Positions 1 to 14,500 of a stretch of DNA of 64,000 bases are shown piece after piece. The stretch is from Nothobranchius furzeri. Taxonomy: Eukaryota; Chordata; Actinopteri; Cyprinodontiformes; Nothobranchiidae. The position numbers and the translations under genes were made by a program. The stretch's first letter is position 1; each line of letters opens with the position of its first letter. Under the pieces are notes generated by a model, which was given only the letters and a program-made list of their open reading frames with translations, was not told the DNA's origin and made no database searches. The stretch covers positions 50,303,341 to 50,367,340 of the forward strand of contig NC_091756.1 in assembly GCF_043380555.1 (NCBI RefSeq), given 5' to 3'.

Positions 1-2515
1 GGCAAACCAGATTCAGTCACCTGGAGAAAGTGTGGAACCTGTGGTTGTTGCAGAAACAGAGAAGGAACGGTCCATTGTGGAATATAAAACAGAGACTGGA
101 ATACATGTTGAACTTGGTGGAAAAGAGCATACAGGAGCAGAGATTCTCTTTCGACCCCAGTCTCAAATCTGTTTCACAGTCTCATCTTCCTCCGTTCCCC
201 AATCAAGCATTGGTTTTAAAATACAAGAGTCTGGAGAAAGTAGAGTTATTGAGCAGTCTGACATGGTTCCACTTGTCTCAACAAGTCAGTGCAGCCAGAA
301 ACTTCTATCATGTGATGCAGAGTCAGCAGGTTGCCTCCAGGTCTCAGAGTCTGCACTCTCACTTTATTCAACTGGTAATACAGAGATTAAACACTCTGAC
401 CAGTCAAAAACCCAGCCTACAACCATCAAAGACATTTCAGAAAAAGCAAACTCTTTGGAATCAGTTGAGACCTTCAAGTATGCTAAATTGCAACCTCCTT
501 CAGCTGAAATGTTTGAGACCTCAAAGGCTGCAGAGCCCTCACATGGATTATACTCTTCTGCTAGAAACAAAATCTCAGCATCCACCTGCAGTCCCCCTGA
601 AGCAGAACAAGTGGATGGCAACTCAAAGGATGAACTAATGGACTCAGCCCCCTCCTTCTTCACAATGCTGCCGGAGTTCTCTTCTACGAAAGAGAGCTCC
701 TCAAATCCCACTACAGGGTGCCCTCTATCTGACACAAGCCTACTAGTCTCACTGCAGTCAGGGGAGGTTGTTGGAGCAGAAACATCTCATATCGCAAATC
801 ATTCCCTGTCAACAGAAACTTCATTGATTGCTAAGATCGTGCACACCGGCGATGCTCAAGAAATTGTGGTTGTTGGAGAGGAGGCTCATATTAGTGGAGA
901 CTGGTCCAATATGCATCTGAATCAGAATTACCTCCTGCAACGAGAGGACGGCAGTGTCTGCGAGGCTGCTATTGTTAACGAGCTATCAACTGGGGAACCA
1001 AAGTTGTATGAAGAAAGTATTCAGGCAGGTATCGAGCTGGGTTCTCAACCAGTGGAGGTGTATGAATTATGTGGCTTGGTGGAGGAGGTTGCAGAGGAAA
1101 CGGTCTGCGTCGGCAGTGGCGTGCCGATACCTCACTCTCCAGGATACGAGGTGAATTTATTCAACGCCTTATTGGAAAACACTGACGAGGACTTCGAACC
1201 AACTATTCATACAGTTGGTGAAAATGACACCATCATAATTTCCCAACAGCCTTTGCCTTCATCTGGTGACGATTCCCATAATTTGTCCATACAGAATGCA
1301 GGAGTAGCTGCTGTGGGACACCATTTAGTTCTAAATTCCAACCAAGCGGTTGAAGTGGCACACTCAAGTGAAGTTTGTTTAGTTCAAGTAACTGCCGTTA
1401 CATCTGACTCATTCACTGTTGAACAGACAGACACCACAACACAAACTGGGACGCCCTGTTCACAAGTCAGTGCAGCACAGTCAGAGTTAATGGAGGTGAG
1501 TGATTCAGCTGCAGTTCAAACTGTTTATCCAAAGCAAGAAGCAGAAATAACAGCTGGTTCCTTATCCCTCCTGTCCCCACTGGTCACTAGTGTAGACACA
1601 GGGATACAGTCGCCTACTGCTGTCTCTTTACACATTTCTTGTGTAGAAAATCAGACTTCAGGATTCACTGTTGTAAGTGCCATCAATCCTGATGTCTGCC
1701 CTAATGAAGGAACCAAAGTTTCTCCTCCTTTGACTCAGTCACAGAGTATTCAGAATATTGTCGTAGACAGCAAACCAGAGGTATTCTGCACCACTTACTC
1801 CACTGGTGTTTTAAGTCCAAAGCTGCTTCTGCTGAAACCTGGAGAAGCTCCTCTTCTGAAACATCCCCCCTCCCTCTTTGCAAAAATGTCTAAACAACCG
1901 AATGCAGACAGCAAGTTGACCCATGCTCACGGATCTTTGTCTGGCACAGTATCTGAGGACGGCCTTCCCCCAACTGTCTCAACAGCAGAGCCTCTCCCTG
2001 CACCTCCATCTCTCTGCAGCTTGAACGATCAGACCCAGATGTCTGTCAGTAAAATGTCTGAGGTAGCAGCTCCTGTAGAAGTTCAGCAGCTGGCTTTGAG
2101 TGGGACAACCTCACGTCAGTTTGGGCAGACTGATTCAGTCACCCCCACAGCTTCAACAGTCACATCTGAGGGCTCACCTTTACTCAACACATCATCAAGC
2201 AATGAAGATCTCACTCCTCAAACTGTTGCAGTACCCCTTGAAACCACCCCAGTTGCTACATCTCATGCAAAAGACACGCTTATGGCTGCAGAGAAAGAGG
2301 AACCAATCGTCAGTCTGTCCACCAATCCCAGTGACTCCAACAGCTACCCGGATGATGTAGAGGAAGAGAGTGATGATATGGATCAGGACGATCCGGTGGA
2401 AGAAGGTGAGGTCCATGAGGACATCTCGGGACAGGTTAGCAGTGCAGAGGAGGACAGTGATGATGAGCCAGATCCCGACAGAAACGAGATGACTACTCCA
2501 AGCTCCTCACACAAG
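1..2515 (+). CDS. srcap: srcap large N-terminal exon, unrecognised low-complexity region
   Basis: An uninterrupted reading frame of at least 838 codons runs in from the left edge and ends at AAG|GTACTT in phase 0. The protein is rich in Ser, Thr, Glu, Val and Gln with no domain I recognise, and closes with an acidic stretch (EEESDDMDQDDPVEEGEV and neighbours). It joins in frame to the 42-nt exon and then to the exon leading into the HSA domain, which is why I assign it to srcap. Human SRCAP has only about 120 residues before its HSA domain, so this would be a large extra N-terminus. An alternative is that it is the 3' part of another gene that stops at 2609-2611 just before an AATAAA at about 2618; the acidic tail and good donor site favour the srcap reading. 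Confidence 0.6.
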
Positions 2516-5500
2516 GTACTTCAATCTAAAATCACTTTCTTAAATAATCTAAATTGTAACCACTTCTCTTTTTGTGTGTGTTCAGCTGATTTTAGGATGT
2601 TTTACTTTTGAACTTTAATAAAGAACAAAAATTTTATATGTTTTATCAAAGAATTGTTGTTCACTACACCACAGTCAGGTACTCCAGCTTATTATTCTGC
2701 ATGTAGTCCATTACTGCATCTCAGGAAATCAGTGTTTTTGTTCTGTAGTGATTTATTTTTTTTTAAGTTGGCTGCATGCTAAGCCATGTGTGTCTTCCAG
2801 CATGGACAGAGCAGGACAGACAAACAGGCACTGTTCCTGAAGGTAAGCTGTGGTTATCAGACACCCAGAGAGACTCACATTATCATGAGCATGTCTTACT
2901 TAGGCACTGGACAATTTCTCTTTATTTATTTATTTATTTAATTTTTTTTTGCATGAAGAGAACAATCTAGCAGAAACTCACTGATGGATTTTGCTTATCT
3001 TTGCTTTTTAGCCTTCAGCTTTTAACCCCATCCAAACATGCACATGCTTTTGTCCTTTTTGTCACATTCTTTTCAGAAATAATTTCCTCCTTTCCTCTTC
3101 ACTCTCAGGTGCGTCGGTGGATTGCGGATAGAGTCACCATCAATTCCTCTCCTGCCTCACCCTCCACCTCCTCCTCGTCCTCCTTGCTCGGTCCCTCGTC
3201 CACCTCTGACTGGGCATCATCCCGGCGGGAGAAGTCGTCGCCTCTCAGAGGTCCCCATGGCCAGTTTGTTTCTCCTTCCTCTATCGGCTACACTTCCTCC
3301 TCCTCCTCCCCACCTGACCAGACCAACCCTCAGCGGTCCCGTGGAGAACGTCTCACTGACATGGCAGAGTTGGCCAAGCACGTGAGTGAGCCTTAAGTTG
3401 TACTTCTGGTGTTTTGGGGTGAACTATAAGCGAGCTGATCCATGTGTGTGTAGTGGTTTGTAAATGTTTTTGTTTTTAATACATATTTATTTATTTTTAT
3501 TACTATGATTTAGAAAATATTTCTTGCTTTCATTAATTGTACATTGTAATGGCTGTCATCTGTCGCTTTCCTTTGCTTTATTTTGTTTAAGATGACCCTC
3601 ATGAAAACGAGATGGCACATCTCATGGGGTTACTCCTCTTCAAATAAATGCTAAATAAATACCAAACTTAATGTTTTAGCTAGAGTTTACTTTGACATAA
3701 TTTCAGTGAGGTTTATTTGTATAATAGTAACATATGTCACAACATAAAAATCTGTTTGGTATTTAAATGGTAAATGGCCTGTATTTGTATAAGGCACTTC
3801 ACAACACAATCAGTCACACACACATTCACACACTGGTGGGGATGAGCTACAATGTAGTCACAGCTTCCCTAGGGTGCACTGACAGAGGTCGAGGCCTCCC
3901 GATCCCTGGCGCCACCGGTCGCTTCGTGTCTTGCCTAAAGACACAACAGCAGCTTTCTCTGGTCGGAGACGGGATCAAACCTGCAAACTTCTTATTACTG
4001 GACAACCCGCTCCACCTCCTGAGCTGCTGCTGCCCTGATACAAGCTATCATTTCCCACTACAGGCCTCTTCATAAGTTAATCATTTTAGAGAAGAGGTTT
4101 ACCGACTGATGTGTATACATATCTTGCAGGAAGCAGATATTGAACATCGATCTCAGGCTCTAAAACGAGAAGGTTTCTGGTCAATGAAGCGTCTCACTCG
4201 TCTAACGGAGCCACCGCGACCCAAAGTTCACTGGGATTACTTGTGTGAGGAGATGCAGTGGCTCTCTGCTGACTTTGCTCAAGAGAGGCGGTGGAAGAGA
4301 GGGGTGGCGAGAAAGGTAGGATTGCTAATTATCGCAGAGGTGTGATCGGTGGATTTTATATTCCTAAAATATTAGTCACACACTGTTTTTCTGATGATGT
4401 ACGCTGTATATGTTCTAGATGTGTTCTGTTGATTTGTTATTAGGTGGTACGAATGGTGATGCGCCACCACGAGGACCTGAGGCAAAAAGAAGAGAAAGCC
4501 AAAAGAGATGAGCATGCCAAAATCAGGAGAGTAGCTTCTTCTATTGCAAAGGAAGTGCGGGCGTTCTGGAGCAACGTAGAGAAGGTACAGTACAGAATGG
4601 GTAAAGTCATGGTGAGATCTTTGTTTATTTCTTACTTGTGGCATGTTTTGTGTGTGTAGAATTGTTGTGAATATATTCAGCTTGTACAGTAATCCCTCGT
4701 TTATCGCGGTAGATGCGTTCCAGACCTGGCCGCGATAGGTGAAAATCCGCGAAGTAGGGACTCCCAGCATGCCCCTCGCGGGGATTCCCTCCACGTCGCA
4801 CCTACGTCACAAACCGCGGCTATAAACGGAAGTCACCTTTCCAGCTCACCACTCAGTAATCGTTTCTTCAGATTCATGATCAGAGTTTCCAACCTACCGA
4901 TCAATCCAACGAACTATCAGCTCATAGTAAGTTATCTTACTTACTTCTGGAAAGCCCGGCATTTCCGTGTCACTTCGTTGACGCTCGAACGCTCGGGGGT
5001 TTCCTAGATCAGCCGGCGTTTCACCGACGCTATCACTTCCGCGTCTGTGAAACCACGCTCCCTACAAGATCAGCTCCCGAATCCAGCCGACCTGTCTGAC
5101 ATACAGTACTATATTGAATTATCGTATGATCACATTCTCTTTTTGTGGGTAAAACTCAAGAAAAAAATTTTTTTTACTTGTTTTTTTTAGTTTTATTACA
5201 AAAAGTGCATTTTATGATGAAATTGATGAAAAAAAACAAGAATTTCTTGATATTTCGCATAGAAAAATACCGCGAATCAGTGAAAAATACCGCGAATCTG
5301 CGAATTCCCCCTGAAAAATGCTCCAAAGAAAAAATCCGCAAAGCAGCGAATCCGCGATGAACGAACCGCAAAGTAGCGTGGGATTACTGTATTTTGTTTT
5401 TGTCTGAAGTAAAATCGGCTAACGGTCTTATTTTATTGTGCTTGAAGGTGGTACAGTTCAAGCAGCAGTCCCGACTGGAGGAGAAGCGGAAGAAGGCTCT

Positions 5501-8500
5501 GGACCTTCAGCTCGACTTCATTGTTGGTCAAACAGAGAAATACTCGGACCTCCTCAGTAAATCCTTGGCACCCGTCAGGCCTGCTGAAACCACTGTGTCA
5601 CCACAAAAGTCTCTGCCACCTCCCGTTGATGAGGAAGGTATGTTTCTCCTCAAATGAAAAAACGTTCGGTTCAGTCAACATGTTAAAGAGAGCCTTCAGA
5701 GCCGATTCATTGGATCAGACAGGGATGTTGTCATAGCAACACACCAGCGACTGAATGGTTCACACGTAGGTAAAATGTTTCAGAAACAAAAAGCTGTTCA
5801 TCAATTGCGAAGGTCGCTGTTACTTTGGGTTATGTGCTCAAAGTTCTGTGAAGTTCCCCTGACTACCTGAGCTCAGATGGGCTTTTATTTGTTTTTAAAG
5901 GAGTCTCGGCTGTAAAATTCCATGTGTACCCTATGCTGTGTGACACCCATCAGGGGTGACACTCGTCAAACCTGCAAGACTAGACTGCTGCAGGTGTTGC
6001 CATTGACATTTGATTGCAGAAGTGTGGAGGTGTTGCAAAAGCGCATCCAGGAACTTTGAGAGTACTTGCCATGATGCATACTTAGGATTGGAACAGTACT
6101 TGGGCCAATTGGCATTTCACTAGTACATGAGTACACAAGTTCGGATGAACACGCATATTGAGTTACGGCCATCTAAAGGGACTTAAAGGCATCCTGGAAG
6201 CTTTTCCTGCAGCTGAGACCACTAACTCAACAGGTGCTTTTCTACTAACTAAACTATAGCCTATATTTCAGTCTAGGTTTGCTGTATTCAATAAGGTCTT
6301 GGGTGGAGGGTGAAATAATGAAATTGAGTCCACTGATGTGAGGTTATTTTCTGGGCCAATCTCCTTTTGGTTGTCAAGAGAGTGTGTGTTGGTCAGAAAT
6401 GAAGTTTTCCAGCTGGTTTTCACTCAATGCTTCTTAATATTTCACCTATTTAGTTTTCTTTGGACCTTAGATTGTAACCAGTGTTTGATTTATTTTACTG
6501 ATTAGCTCACACATCAGCTGCTGCTTTAGCTAAACCAGGAGGTGTTTCAGCTATAGTGACTCTAAATCTGTTTAATTTCTGGGTGTTCTTAACATTTTCA
6601 TTGACGTTATAAACCTACCTGCTGTGAAATAATTAGAGCTGAATGTTTTTTGGCCCAGTTTTAATCTTTTGTGGCTCCAAACAAAACTCCCCTGCCAATT
6701 AAAACTGTGTGTGACTTAGAAAGTTTTGTTGACAAACAGAAACAGCTGTTGTTTTAATCACTAAATGGATTTTATGAACTATTGTGGATATAAAGCCTGA
6801 GATTGATGGAGAAAAGTGTTAATAGTGCTCCATAAATACTCAGTCGGACATGGTTGAGACTGTTCTACCTCCCTCTCACAGAACTCTGTTCAGCCGAGTT
6901 CCTTCAGTTAAAAAGAAAAAAAATGAAGGCTTAGAAAATGTCCTGGATTTAAACCTGTAGCAAGGGGAAAGTCCTGGTTTAATACAAAACCATCATGTTT
7001 TCATGCAGACCGAGACTTTGAGCCTTTGTGTGAAGAGGATGATGATGAAGAGACCATAGAAGTGGAGGAGCAGCAGGAGGGCAACGATGCAGAGAGCCAT
7101 CAGAGGGAGATTGAACTGCTGAAGGAAGAGGGCACGCTGCCTCTGGACCAGCTGCTCAGCACGCTTAAGCTCCCACCTCCAGAGGTACCAGCGCATGCTT
7201 TCAGACAAAACGTGTACAAATATCTACTGAAGAGCCAGGTTTTCATTTTTTATTTAACATCACTGGGACCCCTTCATGTTACGTTTATTCTCAAAGTAGC
7301 CCTTGTAAGCAGGTTTGTTTAATGCTATTCTAGTTAAATTTGTTTTCACCTCATTTTAAACTCACAATTAGTGTTTGTTTGTAATGTTTGGTAATAAATC
7401 TATAAAGCTGAAGACAATCTGAAGTTTTAAGTTCTGTATGTAATTACCGTCGTGCTTGTAGGACTCCGGCTCAGATGATGAAGGCTCCAATGAATCATCA
7501 TCTTCTTCAGAGGAGGAAGAGGAAGACCGGGAGTTCACTGCTAACGATGAGGATGGTAAGATTATTCTTTATAGTTTCACACCTGGAAATGAGGATAAAT
7601 CAAACAGGAAAACTGAGTGTTCTTTAAATGCAATGAAGTTTCATGATGTCTTTTTTCTTTCTTCATTATTTTTGAAAAATAAATTTCACATTGTGTGTTC
7701 AGCTGAGGATGAGGAAGACACTATAGCAGCCCAAGAAAGGGTAGAAGGAAATGTCAATCATGCTGAAGAACTGGATGACCTGGCTAAAGAGGGTAAGTGT
7801 TTTCCTTCTGTTTTCATGATTTAAGAGGTTTTAATGAATATTATAGAGCTCTTAAAACTGACATTTTTCTAAAAGAAACTGCTTCTGTTCTCACCCTTCT
7901 CCATAACATGAGTTTGTTACCTATTTTTATTTGGTGTGAATACGGTTTCATTTATCTGAAGCCGGACTGTATTTATAAACGGAAAGGGTTCGCTTTTGCC
8001 CTGACACATCTGCTTCTCTTTCAGGAGATTTAAGTCTGGAAGAGCTACTGGAGAAGTACAAAGGAGCTTATGCATCAGACTTCGAGGCTCCTTCTGCTTC
8101 TGTGTCTAAAGGAAGCTCTGACTCCGAGGTGTCTGGGGACGAGGAGGTGGAGAATGAAGAAGACGAGTGTGATGTGGAGAGCAACTCTTCTTCCTCCGGT
8201 ACTAACGCAGTCAGAGTTTATCTGCTTTCACTAAAGACACAGATGTAAAAGCTTTGGGTTCACCAATGTGTGTCTTTAAGATTCAGCTGGAGACAGTGCA
8301 GATGATGAGACCGACAATGATGATGGGGAGTGTGATGAAGAGGATAATGAGTGTGAAGATGAAGGGATGGAGCTTCTGCTGAAAGAGGGGGGCCTCAGTC
8401 CGCCTTCCTCCAGCTCTCGGCCAAAGAAAGAGATCAGCCATATAGCTGCGACTGCAGAGAGCCTCCAGCCTAAAGGTTACACTCTGGCTACCACAAAGGT

Positions 8501-11500
8501 CCGGCTTACACTCGATACATGTTCATCTATTTAAAACTTTTCTGTTCTGGACTGTTAATGTTTCTCATTTCCCAACTAAAGGTCAAGACCCCCATCCCGT
8601 TCCTGCTACATGGCACACTGCGAGAATACCAGCACATCGGGCTGGACTGGCTAGTCACCATGTATGAGAAGAAACTCAACGGGATTCTGGCTGATGAGAT
8701 GGGTCTGGGTAAAACCATCCAGACCATCGCTCTGCTGGCTCACCTCGCTTGTGAAAAAGGTAACAGAGTTCTTCCTGTGAGAGCTACTTTCTCCTAAACT
8801 TCTATTTTTTATTATACATTCTTGATGTGATAAGTGTTGGGTGTTTTTATTTGTTTACTTTTAGGAAACTGGGGTCCCCATCTTATTATTGTTCCCACTA
8901 GTGTGATGCTAAACTGGGAGATGGAGCTGAAGCGCTGGTGTCCAGGCTTTAAAATCCTCACCTACTTTGGCAGTCAAAAGGAGAGAAAGCTGAAGAGACA
9001 GGTAATCAAACAGCTTCTCAGCTTTTGGCCTGCCTGTTTATATATTCAGTGACTGATTTAACATCCTGCAGAGACAACAGTTCAAAATGGTCCAGGTAGT
9101 GAACATATCACAGAAGTAAATTGAAACAAGTGACTTTTCCTTAAAAAGAACAAACTGAAAATGTCAGTACTGAAAACTGAGAAGTGCTCTGTTTCTGTTC
9201 TCAGGGCTGGACAAAACCTAATGCCTTCCATGTGTGCATAACTTCCTACAAGCTGGTTCTGCAGGATCATCAGGCCTTCAGACGAAAGTCTTGGCGCTAT
9301 TTGATCCTCGACGAGGCTCAGAACATTAAAAACTTCAAGTCACAGCGATGGCAGAGCCTGCTGAACTTCAACAGGTTTGTAGTCTGAGATTAAATGCGTT
9401 AGTAGAATTTCATCCCTGCTAGTTTAAACACAGACATTTCAGTGCTTTGGTGCTGAATTTGGAGGATTTACAGTCTTGGACACATGATTAGTCTAAAACC
9501 TCATATCAACCTGGTGGCTTTGTGTTTTTGGTGAGACATTTTCCCCATCTGCCGTTACTGCACTTTATGTGAATCATTTTCATGTTTCTGCATACAGAGG
9601 ACAAAATTATGTTTTACAGTCCTAATTGTTTCTCTGATATAATGTAGAGGCACATCATGATTCAAACTAAACATCATTTAAATGCCAGAATGGCAGCAGC
9701 TTCTGTCTTGATATAGTGCGGCTAAAGATCATTCATCATAAGGCTCTTCACTCTAAAACAAAGTGCTCTTCTTTTGTTTGCTGTCTGATATTATTTGTTA
9801 AAGCTGCTATAGCAAATCTACAAAACAAGCTACCTTTTAAACACACAGTCACTAAACACTCACCCTCCTGTCGACCGTCATTCCCGGGCCACGTCCTCTG
9901 GAACCAGAACCCGCATTGTCGGAAGAAACAAGGTCGTGCGTTACACCTGTTACTGTTTTCTAGGTCCAAACATCATTTGTTATCTGTGACTTCAAATGGT
10001 GTTTTTCTTTTTGGGACTCTTGTAGTTTGGTAGTTTGTCCTAAAATTAAAGTTCTAGCATCCGGCTGTTTCACCTTCTCTGATATTATTGAGCGGAGAAC
10101 CTCTTAAATCAGTTGTGTTCTGTTGCTCACAAGTGCGTAATGAATGGAGGACACAGGGAAGTGGTTCGGTGATACCAATAACTGGATGGTCCAATATCAA
10201 ATCAAATCACTTTTATTGTCACGTCACATGTGCAGGTACACTGGTACAGTACATGCGAGTGAAATTCTTGTGTGCGAGCTTCACAGCAACAGAGTTGTGC
10301 AAAAATACAATAACGTAAAAACAAGCAAAATATAAAAAATGGCTAGTCTAAGTAATATGTACAGTATGTAAGGTGTATACATTACTAAATGTGTGTGCTA
10401 AGTATTTTATTTTATTTTTTATTTTTTTTCTACGTGTGTGCGTGTGTGTATAGTGTGTATATACATATTTTACAAATTAATAAAGTAAACCATAAGATAA
10501 GAGATATAAAATGTACAGAGGTTGATATGTGCAAAACAGTGGCATTAATGTACAGTATGGAGTGTGTAATGTTGGAGTTTCAGTAGTGAAGGTGAGGTGT
10601 CTGCGAAGTGTTCAGCATTCTGATGGCCTGATGGAAAAAGCTGTCTCTCAGTCTGCTGGTTCTGGACCGGATGCTGCAGAACCTCCTTCCTGATGGAAGT
10701 AGTCTGAACAGTTTATGGCTGGGGTGACTTGAGTCCTTGATGATCCTCCCCGCTTTCCTCAGGCACCGCTTCCTGTAGATGTCCTGGAGGGAGGGAAGCT
10801 CACCTCCAATAATCCTTTCTGCACACCGCACTACTCTCTGGAGAGCTTTGCGGTTGTAAGCGGTGCTGTTGCCATACCAGGTGGAGATGCATCCAGTGAG
10901 GATGCTCTCAATAGCACAGCGATAGAAGGTCCTGAGGATGCGGTGGCTCATGCCAAACCTTTCCAGTCTCCTGAGAAAGAAGAGGCGCTGCTGTGCCTTC
11001 TTCACTGTGTTGTTCGTGTGCACTGACCATGTAAGATCCTCAGTCAGCTGCTCACCCTCCACAGCGTGGCCGTTGATGGTGATGGGGGTGTGTATTCCTC
11101 TGCACCTCCGGAAGTCCATTATCATCTCCTTTGTCTTTGTGACGTTGAGGGTGAGATGGTTGTCCTGACACCAGTGGGTTAGGGCGCTGATCTCCTCCCT
11201 GTAGGCCGTCTCATCATCGTTGGTGATGAGACCTACCACTGTGGTGTCGTCCGCAAACTTCACATTGATGTTGGAGTTTCTCGTGGCCGTGCAGTCGTTG
11301 CTTTTGTCAAAAAAATGTTATTGGTGAAGGCTTTTTGACAAATGTGAGAACCAATTAGGGTTGGGCCATGGGACGAATGAATCAACCATCGGCGATGGGC
11401 TGAGCCGTTATGGTTGTATTTATGCAGGAGGCGATTTATTTGTTTGCCCGTGAGTTATTTTTGTTAATGACATATATTTTACACGTTACGCACAGAAAAC

Positions 11501-14500
11501 ATCGCAGAGGTGACGATCAAGAAAAGATCTCCGTCAGCGCATCTGAGCATTTTCTCACCATCTCGCTGCCGACAGTGGGCGTGCATGCGGTGTGCTGAGG
11601 AGGGGCTCGGAGAGCGTCTGTGACGCACTCAATATTGTACACAACAGCGCGGTGTTGAGTGGAAGTGGAAACCCTTTCATCTTTCAGAGAGTCTGAACGA
11701 CTTCTGGTTTTTTCAGTTGGAGAAAAGTTTCCTGTTTTAAAACTTTGACTGAAGTAGCGCTCGTCGTTATTCAGCACCTGCGTTGAGTGTGTCAGCTGAG
11801 TGTGTTCATCCAGAACAACATTTAAACATCCATGAGTCTGTCTGAGGCAAACATCTAGAACCTCATGACTTATTCAGCAAGCTCCCTAGAGACATTTGAG
11901 TATGCACAAGCTGCAGGTGAGCATCTCAGGTTTACACGGAGCTGAAGGAATGTGCGTTCAGGTGAATTGTTCCGAATTTAAGTGAAATTGTTTAATTACA
12001 CTGCATCTGCATTCACAATAGTGCGCGCAACAGCAGTAAACCTGGGTTGTCCGACCCGGAAATGTAACCGGCAGTAACCCACTGCAACTACGCACTGACC
12101 CAAGGGGACACAGCGCAATGCATGCCAGAGAAAGGTTTGCAATAGGCTGGCTGCTTAACGGTGTCATGGTGGTGCGGTTGCCCTCTAGCGGAGCGGGAGG
12201 GCATGGCACCGTGAGTGACGACACACGTTCTGAGCTCCGTGTCTGCAAACAGTGGAGAGCCACTGTTTTCCAGCCAAATGAGAAAATGGACTCCCCTGCC
12301 TTGTTTGAAGTCATCTGCAGACACGAGTTGTGTAGAAAATTAAGCCATTAGATGGCAGCAAAGTGGGCTGACACAGCCTTATGTGACCAATTTGAACCGC
12401 AACATTCAAACACGTCAAATTGACATTAATTTGAATGCAAACTACAGTCTTATTGAAACATTGTTCAAAACTGTTGAACCAGTGCAACTTTCACCCACCT
12501 GCGGCAGTAAACAAAGTCTCTTGGGACTAGGGGTTTGATCGGCAACCGAACATAGCCAATTCACCCGATTAAAAGTGAGACTTGGAAGACCGGCAGAGAC
12601 CTGGGCACTGTGAAACCTCTCCTGCTGTGCGGTGGAAAACCCACACTACGTAGAGGGAAATGGCAGGTCCACTCACCTCATTGTTACCAGTCAAGGCCAA
12701 ATAAGCTACCAGTAAGGGCTACAAAGGGGGAGAAGGTCCACAAACCCCAACCTCTTGGCACCATCGAGGTCCACGAACTGTCCATAGCCCAACACCGCGT
12801 TGCAGATGGACAGTGGCTTCCCCCAGTATGACGCAAGCTCAGCCGCGAAGCCCGGGAAAGGTGGTAGTAAGTTTTTGACCTCAGCCGATTCGGTGGGGAG
12901 GTAAAAAACTAACAAAATGGGACCCATTTGGTCCGGCGGATGAGCAGGCCAATCCACTTTAAGTTTCTCCGCCGCTCGTCGGCAAAGCGGAAGAAAAGAA
13001 GTTTCCTCCCGATGTTCGGGAGTTGAGGCAGCGGTAACACAATCCACCGCAAAGAGTTTCCTAGTCCCCGGCAGGTCATGACTGTTGGCAAATGTCCAGC
13101 ACGCCCTACTCATTCTCCTCAGAAGGAGAGAACTGGGAAATCTCCAGGTCGGTCTGCTTGTCCGTCACCTCCATGTGATCTGCCCAGCTAGCAACGGGGA
13201 ACTCAATCACTAGACCTCCCACGTCAGAACCGTGCAAAGGCGCTGGAGCCGACTCTGAGAGCATGAGGTCCTGCTGCAAACCTGCAGTGTCCCCCAAGAC
13301 ACGTTGGAAGAAGTTCACACGCCAATCGAGCGTGGAACAATGAAGCTGGCGACAGAAATCGCACACCTCCGGGTCTGAGAGCGCTCTGTTGGCATGAATA
13401 ACCCACATTCCGACATGGCAGGCCTCGTGCAGGTGCTTCTCATGGAGAAAAACCCCACAGCCTTGAGAATAGGGACGCGAAGCAGACTTTCGCCTAGCTG
13501 AGTCCAACACGGTGCTCATGGCGAGACGCAGAGCGGAGCGGCAGGGGCAAAAGAGCACGGAGGCACAAGGCTAAAACTGCCACGAAACGGTAGCGCTCGA
13601 TGGGCGAAAGCTGACCAGAAGGCAACAGAATCAACACCAATGAGCAGTTAAGCTAACTTTTCAGTAGCATAGCTAACGATAGTTTATTTGTTCTCAAGTG
13701 TTATCAGCGAGGTGAAGAGTATAAGAACTGAAAAATGCTGGTGACGCTGGGGGCTTGTAGGTGGAGGGCGGAGCCATCACCCTGCGTCAGGCTCATTTGC
13801 CTTTTCAGGCATGATTAACGGTCTTCAGCCAGGCCACACGAGGGCATGATGTCCCATAGTACCTTCGTTTTACTGAGTGAATCGACTGAAAGGGAACCAT
13901 TTCCTACTCAAACTCATAAAAGAAAGAAACCCAGTAGCCTTTGTTCAGAAAAAAACATTTTGCTTAAATAGGCTACCACAATGGTGGGCACCACCAGGAA
14001 ACAAAGAGAAGGCCTCCTTTTAACACTTAAACCATGTTTAATACGGGTCGTTTATACGTCACTCTACCAAACTACAAATACAAAATTAAACAAAAAGAAA
14101 ATTCTAAATTTCTCTTCCAGCAAACATATGCACTGCACTTCTATTAAAAAATGTTTAGCTGTAAAAACACATTTTTATTTATTTATTTATTTAATTATTT
14201 AAAAAATGTTTTTTTTTAAATCTAAAATAGCCCAAAACCATGAACCATTTCTCCAGGCTGTAGTACTGTGTGAAAATTAAGTTTTTGTGAACTGATCCTA
14301 CCATTTGAAACAGTTTGTTCTTTCCCAAAAGTCTGTAAAGAACCTAACTAGCCGTCATTTGGCTGGAGGTTTGCGCCAGCTGGTGGTCATTTCTCACTCA
14401 GATGGGGCTTTCAGCAGTAGGAGGTGCTCACAGTTTTATTATGTGAGGATCTTCTTAGATGATGTACAGGAAGCAGATGGAGACTAAGAGTGAGCACCTG

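Noticed and set aside
2516..2611. Extension of the first srcap exon to the in-frame stop
   Set aside because: A good donor at 2516 and in-frame joining to later exons favour intron; kept only as an alternative ending.
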